DNA of 64,000 bases from Acanthosepion esculentum (GCA_964036315.1 OZ038485.1:95109951-95173950), one strand, 5' to 3'. Positions 36,273 to 43,800 are shown, counted from the stretch's first letter. Numbers and translations are program-made. The notes: generated by a model from the letters alone, not told the origin.

Positions 36273-36334
<62 letters not shown>

Positions 36335-39300
36335 GGTTTTATATATGAAGATAACTGTTCCATTAGATGGTACAAAGATTAATTTCTGATATAAAATCCT
36401 ATTTCTGAAACACATCATAATAGAGATTGACTCTCAAACTTCTAACCACTACACAATGACTATTCTAATGTAGTATGATTTTTTTTTTTTTGTTATTTCT
36501 GTTTCAGTTGGTGGTAGAATATTGTGAGACTCCAATCAAATCAATTGAAGTCCAGTTGGTTCGGGTGGAGACCTGTGGCTGTGCGGAAGGTTATGCCAAG
36601 GAAGGTAAGAAATTTTCATCTTGGGATGAATGGCGATCGCATTAGAAACTATTGAGATCTTGTGGAAGATCATAAGAAAAATCTTTTTTTTCTTGCAAAC
36701 AAAATTGGTAAATGGTTATATTAAGTTATGTAATAAAAAGCGCTTGTAAGGGAAAATCAAATTGTCTTTTATGCTGCTTTTTAATTACAAGATTGATGTA
36801 ATTCTCTAAGAACTGCTCTTATTTTTTTCTCTATTTCTCTGCCTGCCTCATTTCTTTCTATTTCTCTGCCTGCCTCATTTCTTTCTCTCTCCCCCTCCCC
36901 TCATTTCTTTCTCTCTCTCTCCCGCGCCCCTCATTTCTTTCTCTCTCTCCCGCTCCCCTCATTTCTTTCTCTCTCTCCCGCTCCCCTCATTTCTTTCTCT
37001 CTCTCTCCCGCGCCCCTCATTTCTTTCTCTCTCTCTCTCCCGCGCCCCTCATTTCTTTCTCTCCCGCGCCCCTCATTTCTTTCTCTCTCTCTCTCCCGCG
37101 CCCCTCATTTCTTTCTCTCTCTCTCTCCCGCGCCCCTCATTTCTTTCTCTCTCTCTCTCCCCTCATTTCTTTCTCTCTCTCTCTCCCCTCATTTCTTTCT
37201 CTCTCTCTCTTCCGCTCCCCTCATTTCTTTCTCTCTCCCCTCCCCTCATTTCTTTCTCTCTCTCCCCCTTCCCTACTAGCTCCCATTTTTCTCTTTTCTC
37301 TGCCTCCTCTTTCTTTCTCTTTTCTCTGCATCCTCTCGTTTCTTTCTCTCTTTTCCCCGACTCTTCTCGTTTCTTTCTCCCCCTGCTCTCATTAATCTCA
37401 TCTCTTTCTCCCCCCCTGCTCTCATTAATCTCATCTCTTTCTCCCCCCTGCTCTCATTAATCTCATCTCTTTCTCCCCCTGCTCTCATTAATCTCATCTC
37501 TTTCACTTGCAACTTCTGAAAAATAATTTTTATATACATTAGCACCGTGGTCTCCAAAGTGGGACAATTTGTTTTTTAAGGGGCCAATTCGAGAATCAGG
37601 ATTTTAGAGATGCTTAGGTGGGGCATAGCCAAAAAATAGTTGGGAACCACTGGATATAGCATAATCTAGCACAAAGACAAAGTGGGGTTAAGAAGACCAT
37701 GCTGTTTTTTCTGAGGCTTTACCCTATTTAAAAATCTAAATGTTAAAAGTCTGCCTGCTTTGAATATCAGCATGTAAAATTCTTAGCTTCTTACATTTGC
37801 ATGGACCCCAGTTACTCCTGCCAACAAGAAGTATATACAACCATCTCAGCCACAAAGCAAACCAGAAAAAAATTTGTCATAATCTGTTTTGTATATGTGT
37901 ATTTTATGGTCTATTTTTGGTGTATGTTATGGTTTTTGTATTTTTCTTTCTATTATTACTATTTATTTTTTTTATTTTGTTTCTCTTTTAATCCAGTTAC
38001 TGAAATTCAAAACATTCAACTTGCTGAAGGAGATGTCTGTAGAAACTTGTCAATACCTATCTACATGATCTTTCCTAGGCTCTTCACCTGTCCAACATTG
38101 ACAACTAGTAACTTTAAAATTGGTATGCAAACTTTTTCATACTTTATTCTAAGTCTTATTAAAAGTTAGCTAATATGACAATGTTATTTTCTGCATGTTA
38201 TCTACACCAGTTTCTTCTTCTCATTGACTGTATTTAAATGCAGTGCAATTCTTGCGTACGGAAAAGGCTATGGAAATAAATCCAAACAGAAAACCTGGAG
38301 TGGAGCCCTGAAGGCGGCTGGCTGTCAACACTGACATACTTCCGGCATCTCTTGCAGCCAAGCCAAATGCCCTGTATTCCTTTTGATCTTGTTGGTACAG
38401 CCAAGAAGGAATAGGGAAGCATTTAGTCTAAGCAGTGCATGGTCTCCATATACCAATGCCCAGACCTGCGCCCTGGAGTGGTCACTCTAATTTCACCACC
38501 AAAGGCCTGGATTTTGACCAAAAAGGGCATTACTTTTACCTTGTGAGATAAACGGATGCCTACTTTTATAAGTTTTAAGAATTAACATCCACCAAAGAAA
38601 TATTTTTATTATAGAAATTTAACATAGAAGATTCTTTATTAATCTTCCGTAAAACACAAAACCTGATTTTCTTTTGCCTATGAAGATAGCACATGTATAG
38701 CAGTAGAACCTTATGAAAGTAACCCAGTAATTAAATATCTTGTCTTTATGATTGTACGAAATTCATTCAAAAACTTCTAAGCCTTGCCCAGAAGGAGTTA
38801 CAGAAACAAGACAGTTTCTTTTCACTATTTTTCAATTTGAATAAGCTGATTTGTTTGGGAAAATACTTTGACAAAAACTCCACTTTGCAGTTTAATAATT
38901 TTTTTCATTTAATCTTATAGGACTTAATTGTAAATGATATTTTTTAAGAAAATTTTTGTTTTTTCTTTTTAACAGCAAAGAATAAATTCTTATAATTTCT
39001 TACTCTTGAGCATGCAACATAAATCTGGCATTGTATAACTGTTTCTTTCTGGAGCCAAATTCTAACTTTTTGAAGCATTTAGCCTTGTGATATATTTATA
39101 GTTCTTGCAAATTCAGGACGAACTGGAAACTGGATCTTTGTATATATAAAAACTTAAAGATATGCAAAAGAAAATATTACATTTTTATTAAATAAGTATT
39201 TGTTATTTTAATAATTATATTGTTATTAAAATAGTGGGAGTATTTTCTATGTTAAATAATAAAACTCTAATTTTTTTTTTTTTTTTTACCCACTTACCTA

Positions 39301-40418
39301 TTTGCACTTCTCCCCGAAATTTGGTTTTGATCGGTCAATATATGGGTATGTTAGAGTGTGTGACAGGTGGACTAATGGAAGTCACAGAATTTTTTATGTA
39401 GACTGGGTGTTTATTGTTATGTTAGCACAGCAAAAACATCACATCGTAGCAGAATTGTTTTTAGGGCAATAACCTGAAACTGCTTTAAAGAATAAAGCAA
39501 CACTTCAAACGTAGTTGGGAATCCATTGGGAGCAATCCACATCCAGGAAGGCATTTCAATAAACAGAACGCTTGAAAATGTTGAATGGACAGCAAAGGAA
39601 ATTGGTGATTGTACAAGAATTAGATGTGGGACTTCCAAAGGCTGTCTGGAAAGTATCCATCAACTTTGAATATCTCAGCTGCACATACTTTATGCATTGT
39701 GCAGTCTTTTGGAGGCAGAACCTTGCATCACCCAGTTCACTCAAACCCCCACCCCCACAGTCAAGATTTAGCTCCCTGCAGCTTCTGATTTTCACCATCG
39801 CTAAAATTGTTGTTGAAAAGGAAAAGATTTCAGATAGTGGGCGAAATTGAGAATGCAACAGGGCCAATTATGGTGACTTCACAGATTGTTTTGCAAGGTG
39901 GTGAAAATGCATAAATAACTCAATCAGGCCCCAATGAAGAATACTTTGAAGGAGACTAAGGCACCATTTCCCTAAGTAGCCTAGCTTATTTGCCTTAAGT
40001 TATTTGGCATGGGTCTGCTTCAGTAATGACCATCATTTCCAGGAGGATGTTCACAATGCGCTTCCTTTTCAGGGCTCTCATCACTATTAAAAAAAAAGGT
40101 TTGGAACCAATGTCAAGCTGTCTTGATTGTTGACTGCCACCTGACCAAATGCTTGGTTGATATTGCAAGCAACTTCTGCTGCCTTACATTCCAGTTTAAA
40201 CTCTTACAAGAAAATCGCTTGACTGTGTTTTTTTCTATCTTTTATTTTAACGGCTTAAAATCAACAACAATAAGCAGTAAAAACAATCATTAGCTTAAAA
40301 TCAAGAGAGTGCAATTTGTGCTTGAAAAGGTTCTATTACATGAACATATTTTGAAATAAACTTAGTTAAATAAGCATCAAAGTTGAAAATAACAAAAACA
40401 GTCATTTTTTTGCATCAG

Positions 40419-40460
<42 letters not shown>

Positions 40461-41478
40461 TTTGACAGTGTAAAATAAACAACAAAGAATTAAGCAAATG
40501 TCGTATTTCATGGACATAGTTAAATAATAGTTTATTTCAAAACAAGCATCAAAGTTGGAAATAACAAAAAATTGCAATTATTTTTGCACCAACAAAATAA
40601 ATTCCAAACCTTTTATTCACTGACAATAAGTCAAAAGCTTTTCTAAAGTATTAAGATGGTGAAAAAGTAATTGAAGTTTTTATTTGTTAACTTTAAAGCA
40701 GTATATGCCGGCTTAGAAGAAAATTTATTAAATAAAATAGCAACCATTAGATATATATATATATATATATATATATAGTTGCCAACAAGAAATTCTGGTT
40801 GCATAAAATTCTGGAATCCTTGTTTGCTAATGAAATTCTTTAAAGGCTATTTTTAAGCTGCTATTTGATTGTTGAAGATAGTCTCTTTCAAGAACTTGTC
40901 AGTGTGCTTGAAAAAATTGGTTGGAGATAGGTTTGATGTGTAATTGGCAAGAGGTAAAGTTTATCCAATTTCTGCATAGTCATTTGCAAAACATGTCATC
41001 AGAGGTTGTTATGGAGAAGAACTAATCCTTTTTGATTAATCAATGTTGGATGGAAATTTTTCATTTCTTGATGATATTGGAAGCTTTAAATCCCTTTTGG
41101 AAGGCCTGCAATGAAATGGTTTTAATTTGATTTCTTTTCCATCTATGACGAACAAAAATAAACATTGAAAATAAATGCATTAAGAAAAATTGACGGAACA
41201 AAATTTACATTTAAAATTTTTTTTTATGTGAATTTAGTTTATTTTAAAAGGAAAGTCAAAAGTTTAAAATAATGAAAAATCAGTTATTTTTATACCAACC
41301 TAATATTAGTTTGTCCTTTTTTTTTCTTTGCAATTTTGTTTTTTATTCATTGAATTGAACACAATTATCCTTAATTTTTTTCCATCTTTTTGCAGAGTTT
41401 GAGATCAACATTGTCGTTGTTTTTCAAGATGACTACATGGTAACAGAAAATTTTCCTCTCGTATTAACACGTTTTTGA
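16297..41478 (+). CDS. VPS26C: VPS26C (DSCR3), Retriever complex subunit, nine coding exons
   Basis: The joined exons encode 298 residues, within one residue of human VPS26C as I recall it, with no internal stop. VPS26C is an arrestin-fold protein. With VPS35L and VPS29 it forms Retriever, which works with the CCC and WASH complexes and SNX17 to recycle integrins and other cargo from endosomes to the plasma membrane. Seen in the sequence: N-terminal arrestin-like half (exons 1-4) with LFEAFYNSVK and YETYHGVYVSIQ; C-terminal half (exons 6-9) with PLTGE, VQLVRVETCGCAEGYAK, GDVCR and PIYMIFPRLFTCPT; C-terminal TENFPL. There is no signal peptide or membrane segment, as expected for a cytosolic coat-like subunit. 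Introns 1-6 are phase 0 and introns 7-8 phase 1. The start is set by MSTLLDIKLKRVNKVY, which aligns with the family N-terminus. Confidence 0.95.
17330..17590 (+). repeat. Unnamed dispersed repeat, copy 3
   Basis: The longest of three copies (see 14590 and 15195), with 'ttccttcttcctcagatctt' and a terminal (TTA)n then 'cacactcactt'. No coding capacity. Confidence 0.55.
17810..18270 (+). mobile_element. LINE C-terminal fragment (RTE-like)
   Basis: The plus-strand frame at 17884-18135 reads KKRLEATEMLFYRRRLKIPW, KHVSNDEVLETM and RRRQLKFLWHIMRKEG. It continues out of frame to 'gagtgaatggatggtgg' and 'gtggagagcca'. This is the common C-terminal segment of an endonuclease-RT LINE, probably of the RTE-like group. 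The same family is at 28228 (+), 33840 (-) and 53290 (-). Confidence 0.7.
18503..19345 (-). mobile_element. LINE 3' end, CCCCAAGCAAGGC family
   Basis: Starts with 'caccccaagcaaggcagtag' at its 3' end and runs on the minus strand through the same blocks as 4530-5262. It then extends further upstream to 'catcctttgctccagttaatcac'. It is heavily degraded, with no long frame left. A G/T-rich run (18455-18500) precedes it. Confidence 0.75.
19346..20730. other. AT-rich intronic stretch
   Basis: Very A/T-rich with many A and T runs. No repeat family or coding frame could be named. Confidence 0.6.
20731..20800. repeat. Intronic inverted repeat, ~30-bp arms
   Basis: The arm 20731-20759 (…agatttaaaattatatttagctttt) and its near-perfect reverse complement 20771-20800 flank an 11-nt loop. 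The base of the stem is A/T runs. Confidence 0.7.
21702..21785. repeat. (CT)n(AT)n compound microsatellite before exon 2
   Basis: About 46 bp of CT followed by about 37 bp of AT, ending 55 bp before the exon 2 acceptor at 21840. Confidence 0.95.
21841..21984 (+). CDS. VPS26C: VPS26C exon 2
   Basis: Acceptor ATTCCAG, donor GTGAGTG, 48 codons in phase 0. It encodes DVVSGVVIIQSKSEMQHQG, then LTVDGAVNLQLSPKSVG and LFEAFYNSVK, the first beta-strands of the arrestin-like N domain. This is one of the best conserved parts of the protein. Confidence 0.95.
22195..22985 (+). mobile_element. Tandem-bearing dispersed repeat (family D), copy 1
   Basis: The 5' part ('ctagaaagacctgtaaaaat' ... 'tttgagcttaacaactttaa') matches 32675-32960. 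It is followed by two units of an ~130-bp block ('ctgaaatcaagtagtgtctt' ... 'cacaatcaaaa') and a 3' end near 'aaggaaggacaagcacagtt'. The layout, a unique head, a variable number of internal units and a fixed tail, resembles molluscan 'pearl'-type nonautonomous elements. The class is inferred. Confidence 0.55.
23079..23604. mobile_element. Foldback element with ~200-bp inverted arms
   Basis: The left arm 'gggttaatgtgtaacaccca' ... 'ctaccgttttggagttatca' ... 'gttgtttgcatacactc' returns in reverse complement on the right, ending 'ggtgttatactgcaaattaacc' at 23604. The arms are roughly 200 bp with scattered mismatches around a centre near 23330. There is no coding sequence. It fits a long-TIR MITE; I could not fix a target duplication. 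Confidence 0.75.
23654..23803 (+). CDS. VPS26C: VPS26C exon 3
   Basis: Acceptor TTTTTTCAG, donor GTAAGG, 50 codons in phase 0. It encodes PITLLQYLVDVAKPGKIPAG, KTKLPFEIPLKP and YETYHGVYVSIQ, the end of the N-terminal arrestin lobe. Confidence 0.95.
24146..24540 (+). mobile_element. 5S rRNA/tRNA composite SINE, copy A
   Basis: Positions 24146-24254 match 5S rRNA: CCGGTTCTTGTCTGATCACC, GAAATTAAGCAAAGTCGAGC, AGATGGGTGACTGCTAGGGG, ACCAGGTGCTGTAAGCTT. The internal Pol III control regions are included. A tRNA-like unit follows (A-box region 'gtcatgtgatggataatggc', B box GAGTTCAAATTCC), then a ~200-bp body shared with the SINEs at 29240 and 55168. It is noncoding and depends on LINE machinery in trans. 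The 5S part is 5'-truncated. Confidence 0.8.
24590..25085 (+). mobile_element. tRNA-headed SINE, ~490 bp
   Basis: The head is a good tRNA mimic, with A box TGGCTGAGTGG at 24599-24609 and B box GGTTCAAATCT at 24642-24652. The body runs through 'gggtagacagaactcttg', 'gctggctttgttcaaattgt' and 'gtctgcaatagggattgg' to 'agctatacaatatg'. The same body, inverted, occurs at 60279-60640. The 3' tail is short ATGT-type repeats. Confidence 0.8.
26160..26632 (+). mobile_element. LINE 3' end, CCCCAAGCAAGGC family
   Basis: The plus strand starts at QRRICNVIDPDHTS, runs through the degraded NSLL..CFPDND block, and ends with 'gccttgcttggggtgaaata', the reverse complement of the family signature, followed by A-rich sequence. 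Frames are broken. Confidence 0.75.
26839..26919 (+). CDS. VPS26C: VPS26C exon 4
   Basis: Acceptor after a T13 tract (TTTACTAG), donor GTAAAG, 27 codons in phase 0. It encodes YIIKAEVKRSLLSK and DLQKTCEFIVEYK, matching the family's MKRSLL.KDL.KTCEFIV block. Confidence 0.95.
26920..28103 (+). other. VPS26C intron 4
   Basis: GTAAAG...TGTTTTAG. AT-rich. It contains (CA)n(TA)n at 27812-27866, a block shared with 2990-3090, and (AT)n at 27940-27963. Nothing else is recognised. Confidence 0.85.
28104..28181 (+). CDS. VPS26C: VPS26C exon 5
   Basis: Acceptor CTGTTTTAG, donor GTGAGTA, 26 codons in phase 0. It encodes EQEEHAVTKAVPFTISPDTL and TNIKGG, the linker into the C-terminal lobe. This is the least conserved part against the human protein, but the PFTI.P.TL core is clear. 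Confidence 0.9.
28228..28830 (+). mobile_element. LINE C-terminal fragment (RTE-like), copy 2
   Basis: This matches 17810-18270 ('atgaagaagagacgtgaagc', 'gttctacagaaggatgctga', 'ttgtggagagccatgattgc') and extends further 5' to 28228. Frames are disrupted and a small deletion falls after 'ggatgctgagaatact'. Confidence 0.7.
29240..29665 (+). repeat. Two tandem SINE bodies
   Basis: The body sequence of the 24146-type SINE ('accctta.gaaagatatgaat' ... 'tgatcacctaagcatgtatcacacatggc') is present at 29240-29480. A second partial copy follows directly at 29485-29665 ('gtctgaatcctcttctaaat' ... 'gatcgcctaagtgtgtatcc'). No tRNA head is present. It looks like a local duplication. Confidence 0.65.
30143..30210. 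repeat. Intronic hairpin, 33-bp arms
   Basis: The arms 30143-30175 and 30178-30210 are near-complementary (about four mismatches) around a 2-nt centre. They share 'tatttaga.aaatagtatgaca'. Direct repeats of 'gaaaccaa.actaaataaaatt' flank it. Confidence 0.65.
30655..30945. repeat. Dispersed repeat with (AT)n at 30700-30735
   Basis: The right part matches window positions 20-160. The left part ('attcaaccaaacatgcttaa', 'gaagacatgctgcctaaat') is a common flank of AT tracts. Family unknown. Confidence 0.5.
31100..31647 (-). pseudogene. Tc1/mariner-like transposase relic with internal deletion
   Basis: The minus strand begins ATGACACAATTCACTCTGC (31647). It encodes a helix-turn-helix-like N-terminus (SECLGVNLMTVQRIRKELDE), then a stop, and continues in frame-shifted pieces. 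It then jumps to a C-terminal catalytic-end segment (YIWLLDSPDCNPLDYYVLG), a variant of the W.P.SPD.NPLDY box, followed by CNTKDELKAWI. The product would be under 200 residues against ~340 for a complete transposase. The central catalytic region is deleted, so it is inactive. Terminal inverted repeats were not found. Confidence 0.75.
31921..32028. repeat. Long intronic hairpin
   Basis: The arms 31946-31974 and 31983-32011 pair over 29 bp with a single mismatch around an 8-nt loop (aattcagt). A second outer pairing ('tataatcaacgcaac' with 'gttgcgataattata') extends it with an asymmetric bulge. It resembles a foldback element or pre-miRNA-like stem. Confidence 0.75.
32262..32342 (+). CDS. VPS26C: VPS26C exon 6
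   Basis: Acceptor CATTTACAG, donor GTGAGTA, 27 codons in phase 0. It encodes EKHVPKFKVTGVLDSLSVC and ITKPLTGE. The PLTGE turn is a hallmark of the start of the C-terminal lobe. Confidence 0.95.
32675..33300 (+). mobile_element. Tandem-bearing dispersed repeat (family D), copy 2
   Basis: The head matches 22195-22470 closely ('aaaatttcactgttttccta', 'tttgagcttaacaacttta'). Two to three internal units with poly-pyrimidine spacers follow, and the tail ends 'acatgcagaattataa'. Confidence 0.6.
33637..33760 (+). repeat. Perfect 24-bp hairpin fused to a tRNA-like head
   Basis: Arm 33637-33660 and arm 33673-33696 are exact reverse complements over 24 bp around the 12-nt loop acatggctcatt. The loop and right arm continue as a tRNA-like A box (TGGCTCATTGGATAAAAGT) and a B-box-like GAGTTCAATACC. 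The right half is therefore a tRNA-derived head, and the left arm is an inverted copy of its 5' part. Confidence 0.75.
33840..34150 (-). mobile_element. LINE fragment (RTE-like), inverted
   Basis: Reverse complement of the 28400-type segment: 'ctcctcacagaagaagagag', 'agaaggatactgagaataac', then 'agaaatttctaaggcacat'. No intact frame. Confidence 0.65.
34150..34548 (-). other. Unrecognised 132-codon frame
   Basis: The open frame (MELLLLPWKMLRQTPFFSAI, then DLCCQDPSCYVHRLMYSIGK) looks non-random and may be part of a LINE or other repeat ORF. No motif is recognised. Confidence 0.25.
34985..35402 (-). mobile_element. LINE fragment, CCCCAAGCAAGGC family
   Basis: Same order of blocks as 4720-5160 ('gagaagaaactgttagcata', 'gatgccaggtcaggaccaat', 'gacagcaatattcaatg'). 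The 3' signature is missing. Confidence 0.7.
35548..35602. repeat. (AT)n microsatellite
   Basis: Uninterrupted AT repeat of about 55 bp, preceded by 'atacatacat'. Confidence 0.95.
35885..36276. mobile_element. Short element with ~44-bp terminal inverted repeats
   Basis: TIRs 35885-35929 and 36233-36276 are reverse complements except for one extra base (atcattcata...gatataaat). The 300-bp core contains CTGATGA at 36094-36100, a TCTG..CAGA stem and TGAAA at 36117-36121, which resembles a hammerhead core. A MITE, or a terminal repeat of a larger element such as a Penelope-like one, is possible. Confidence 0.6.
36275..36330. repeat. (AT)n(AC)n microsatellite
   Basis: AT run followed by AC run, abutting the right TIR of the preceding element. 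Confidence 0.95.
36508..36604 (+). CDS. VPS26C: VPS26C exon 7
   Basis: Acceptor TGTTTCAG after a T11 run, donor GTAAGA; 97 bp, so the next intron is phase 1. It encodes LVVEYCETPIKSIEVQL, VRVETCGCAEGYAKE. The VETCGCAEGYA block is nearly invariant in the family. Confidence 0.95.
36835..37275. repeat. Pyrimidine minisatellite, unit ctcatttctttctctctctcccgcgcccc
   Basis: At least twelve units of about 25-35 bp, each with CTCATTTCTTTCTCTCT and a variable C/G-containing end (CCCGCGCC, CCCGCTCC or CCCC). One strand is almost pure pyrimidine. Confidence 0.9.
37375..37510. repeat. Second pyrimidine minisatellite, ~32-bp unit
   Basis: Four units of 'ctgctctcattaatctcatctctttctccccc'-type sequence (TGCTCTCATTAATCTCATCT core), directly following the first array. 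Confidence 0.9.
37997..38122 (+). CDS. VPS26C: VPS26C exon 8
   Basis: Acceptor TTAATCCAG, donor GTATGC, 126 bp, phase 1 on both sides. It encodes TEIQNIQLAEGDVCRNLSIP and IYMIFPRLFTCPTLTTSNF, a highly conserved part of the C-terminal arrestin lobe. Confidence 0.95.
38123..41395 (+). other. VPS26C intron 8
   Basis: GTATGC...TTTTTGCAG. It holds a GC-richer block at 38250-38530 and another at 39370-40200. Both look like old repeats or pseudogene relics that I cannot name. (AT)n tracts lie at 40420-40459 and 40751-40778. Confidence 0.85.
41396..41478 (+). CDS. VPS26C: VPS26C exon 9 and stop
   Basis: Acceptor CTTTTTGCAG, phase 1 entry; ends TGA at 41476-41478. It encodes EFEINIVVVFQDDYMVTENF, PLVLTRF. 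The TENFPL..L.R. ending matches the family C-terminus, which fixes the stop. Confidence 0.95.
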
Positions 41479-41860
41479 AAAGACATCTGAATTGTTCAAT
41501 TTGGGGATTAAAACCAGCACCAGGTGACGTGCCATTTCTTTGGCTGAACATTCAGGGGTTTTTTTTGGGGGGGGGGGGGTATTTTTTTTTTTCCCACTTC
41601 CACTGATTTTTGTTTACTTCTTAACTCAAAATGAGTTAAGATGTACAAAACTCTAAACTTATTTCCACCAAATGTCCAACTCTTCATCATTGCAGATAAA
41701 TGAAAATAGAAATTAAAAAGAGAAAAAAGAAAGATATAGTTGGGTTAGCAGTTTCTTGTGTCAAAGCTGTTATGTTTTCAACTGTCTTGAGTTGATAACG
41801 TGTTGCTGGATAATGAGAATAGAATCTAAGTAATGTAATAAAAACAGACATATTTATTAA
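41479..41860 (+). other. Likely VPS26C 3' UTR with poly(A) signal
   Basis: The first AATAAA after the stop is at 41837-41842. A T8G4 then G10-rich tract lies at 41559-41579. The cleavage site is inferred at about 41860. Confidence 0.5.
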
Positions 41861-42029
41861 AAAAGATGTGGTGTACAGCTATTTTATTTTTCTTCGATTG
41901 AGCTCTGATGAGAGAGGGAGGAGCACGAACCAGTCATCTTTCTCTTTTTTTCTTCTCTTTCCGCCTTTCTTAATATATTTGTTTTTCAAATTACCATTAA
42001 CTAGTAGTATCTGTGGCTTTTCTGTCTGG

Positions 42030-43045
42030 ATTTTTGTTTTCTTTCTTTTCTCACTGAAATAGTATCTTTTGATATGTCTTCATGTGTTCCATTTTTCTTT
42101 CATGATGAAAATGGAAAGAACAGTTCATTATTTATGAGGTATAACAGGACATTTCTTCCTTTTCCATTCCTTCTTTTCTTCCTTCCTTTCATTTCCTCAC
42201 TGAAACCAAGTAGCATCTCTGATATCTTTTCTGTCTTTCCACACAATCAAAATTGAATAATCCATTACTTATGAAGTATTAACAGGATGTTTCTTTCTCT
42301 TCTCTTTTCTTCCTTTTCTCTTTTCTTTCTCTTCTCTTTTCTTTCTCTTCTCTTTCTCTTTTCTTTTTCTTCTCTTTTCTTTCTCTTCTCTTTTCTTTCT
42401 CTTCTCTTTCTCTTCTCTTCTCTTTCTCTTCCCTTTTCTTTCTCTTCCCTTTTCTTTCTCTTCCCTTTTCTTTCTCTTCCCTTTTCTTTCTCTTCCCTTT
42501 TCTTTCTCTTCTCTTTTCTTTCTCTTCTCTTTCTCTTCCCTTTTCTTTCTCTTCTCTTTTCTTTCTCTTCTCTTTTCTTTCTCTTCTCTTTTCTTTCTCT
42601 TCTCTTTTCTTTCTCTTCTCTTTTCTTTCTCTTCTCTTCTCTTTCTCTTCCCTTTTCTTTCTCTTCTCTTCTCTTTCTCTTCTCTTTTCTTTCTCTTTCT
42701 CTTCTCTTTTCTTTCTCTTCTCTTTCTCTTTTCTTTCTCTTCTCTTCTTTCTTTCATTCATTTTCTCACTGAAACCAAGTAGCATCTCTGATGTCTTTTC
42801 TGTCTTTCCACACAATCAAAGTGGAATAATCTATTATTTATGAGGTATTAACACAACGTTTCTTCCTTTTCCCTTCCTTCTTTCCTTTCACTGAATCCAA
42901 GTAGTGTCTCTGATATGTCTTTTCTGTCTTTCCACACAATCAAAGTGGAATAATCCACTATTTGTGAGATGTTGCAAGCATGTAATGTACATGCTAACTA
43001 AAGAAGTAAGGGACACACAGTATTATAATAGTTCGTTCATTTTCC
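42030..43045 (+). repeat. Family D array with CTTTT expansion
   Basis: At least four units of 'cactgaaaccaagtagcatc...cacaatcaaa.tggaataatc' occur at about 42050, 42200, 42765 and 42880. The tail is 'agggacacacagtattataa'. Between the second and third units the pyrimidine spacer has grown to a (CTTTTCTTTCT)-type tract at 42290-42755. Long Lys/Arg/Glu and Phe/Leu frames here are products of the tract, not genes. Confidence 0.8.
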
Positions 43046-43498
43046 TCTTTTTAATAAATATGTCTGTTTTTTTCTATAGCATTAATTAAATTCCCTACTC
43101 AAAAGAAGATCTTTAGAATCTGTATAAAATATTTTAAAGATTTTCACTAAAGATAAATTCTCTGATTTGTGGGCAATTATTTGAACCTATGATCACATTC
43201 TTCCTATTGGAGTGGATCAGCTGAATCATGGTAACAGTAAAAGCAATGAAAACAATGGGATCCTTAATCTGAAGAACTCTTGGAATGGTTTCAGGAAATC
43301 AAAAAAGAAAAAGTAATCAATTTATATGAACAAAAATTATTTTTGGTGGCTACTTAAATGACACAGGCAGAAGATAATTTTTATCTGTCTGCATTTAATA
43401 ATATTTGAGATAACAATAATTATAAAAGATGTCACTGTGCCATAACGCAATAAACCAGTTTGTTTATTCCTTCTTTATCTACTCTCCTTACTTGAAGG
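43046..43498. other. Intergenic, nothing recognised
   Basis: AT-rich with no frame or repeat that I can name. Confidence 0.5.
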
Positions 43499-43800
43499 GC
43501 TTACAACCATATCACATTGAAACAAGGGTTCTCATCTGATAACCAAAGTTGAGCAATATTGAGCCTGGTCAGTACTTAGATGGGTGACCACTTGGGAATG
43601 CCGGGTGCTGTGAGCTTGGTTATGTGCAGGTGGTGTAATGGATAACAGATTGGAATGAGAAATCGGAGAGCCGAGTTCAAATTCTAGTCAAGTAGCTTTC
43701 ATTTACCTATCCACAAATACCTTAGGAAAAGGTATGAATCTGCATATTCTTCCCCTCCAGTTATGGGTTAAATAGTAGGGCTTGTATCTTGAAAAGGTGT
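43499..43800 (+). mobile_element. 5S rRNA/tRNA composite SINE, copy B (fullest)
   Basis: The 5S-like part spans nearly the whole gene length, 43499-43617: GCTTACAACCATATCAC at its start, TCTGATAACCAAAGTTGAGC, AGTACTTAGATGGGTGACCA, TGCCGGGTGCTGTGAGCTT at its end. The tRNA-like unit follows within 5 bp (AGGTGGTGTAATGGATAACA; GAGTTCAAATTCTAG), then the shared body. It is a 5S-headed composite rather than a functional 5S gene, since several core bases differ and the body continues directly. Confidence 0.85.

Larger units (their letters stand above)
32343..36507 (+). other. VPS26C intron 6
   Basis: GTGAGTA...GTTTCAG. It contains a tandem-bearing repeat (32675), a perfect hairpin joined to a tRNA-like head (33637), two LINE fragments (33840, 34985), an unassigned 132-codon frame (34150-34548, minus), (AT)n tracts and a TIR element (35885). 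Confidence 0.9.
36605..37996 (+). other. VPS26C intron 7
   Basis: GTAAGA...TTAATCCAG. Its middle is a ~700-bp pyrimidine minisatellite block (36835-37510). The acceptor is preceded by a long T-rich tract. Confidence 0.9.

Noticed and set aside
39370..40200. GC-richer block as an alternative VPS26C exon or nested gene
   Set aside because: The VPS26C reading frame is complete without it, and both strands have several stops; it is more likely an old repeat or pseudogene.
42269..42815. Long frames rich in Lys/Arg/Glu (minus) and Phe/Leu/Ser (plus)
   Set aside because: All are translations of the CTTTT-type tract in different frames; no frame has non-repetitive protein sequence.
43499..43617. 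Functional 5S rRNA gene
   Set aside because: Several substitutions in normally invariant positions, no terminator T-run at its end, and direct continuation into a tRNA-like unit that recurs at other copies.
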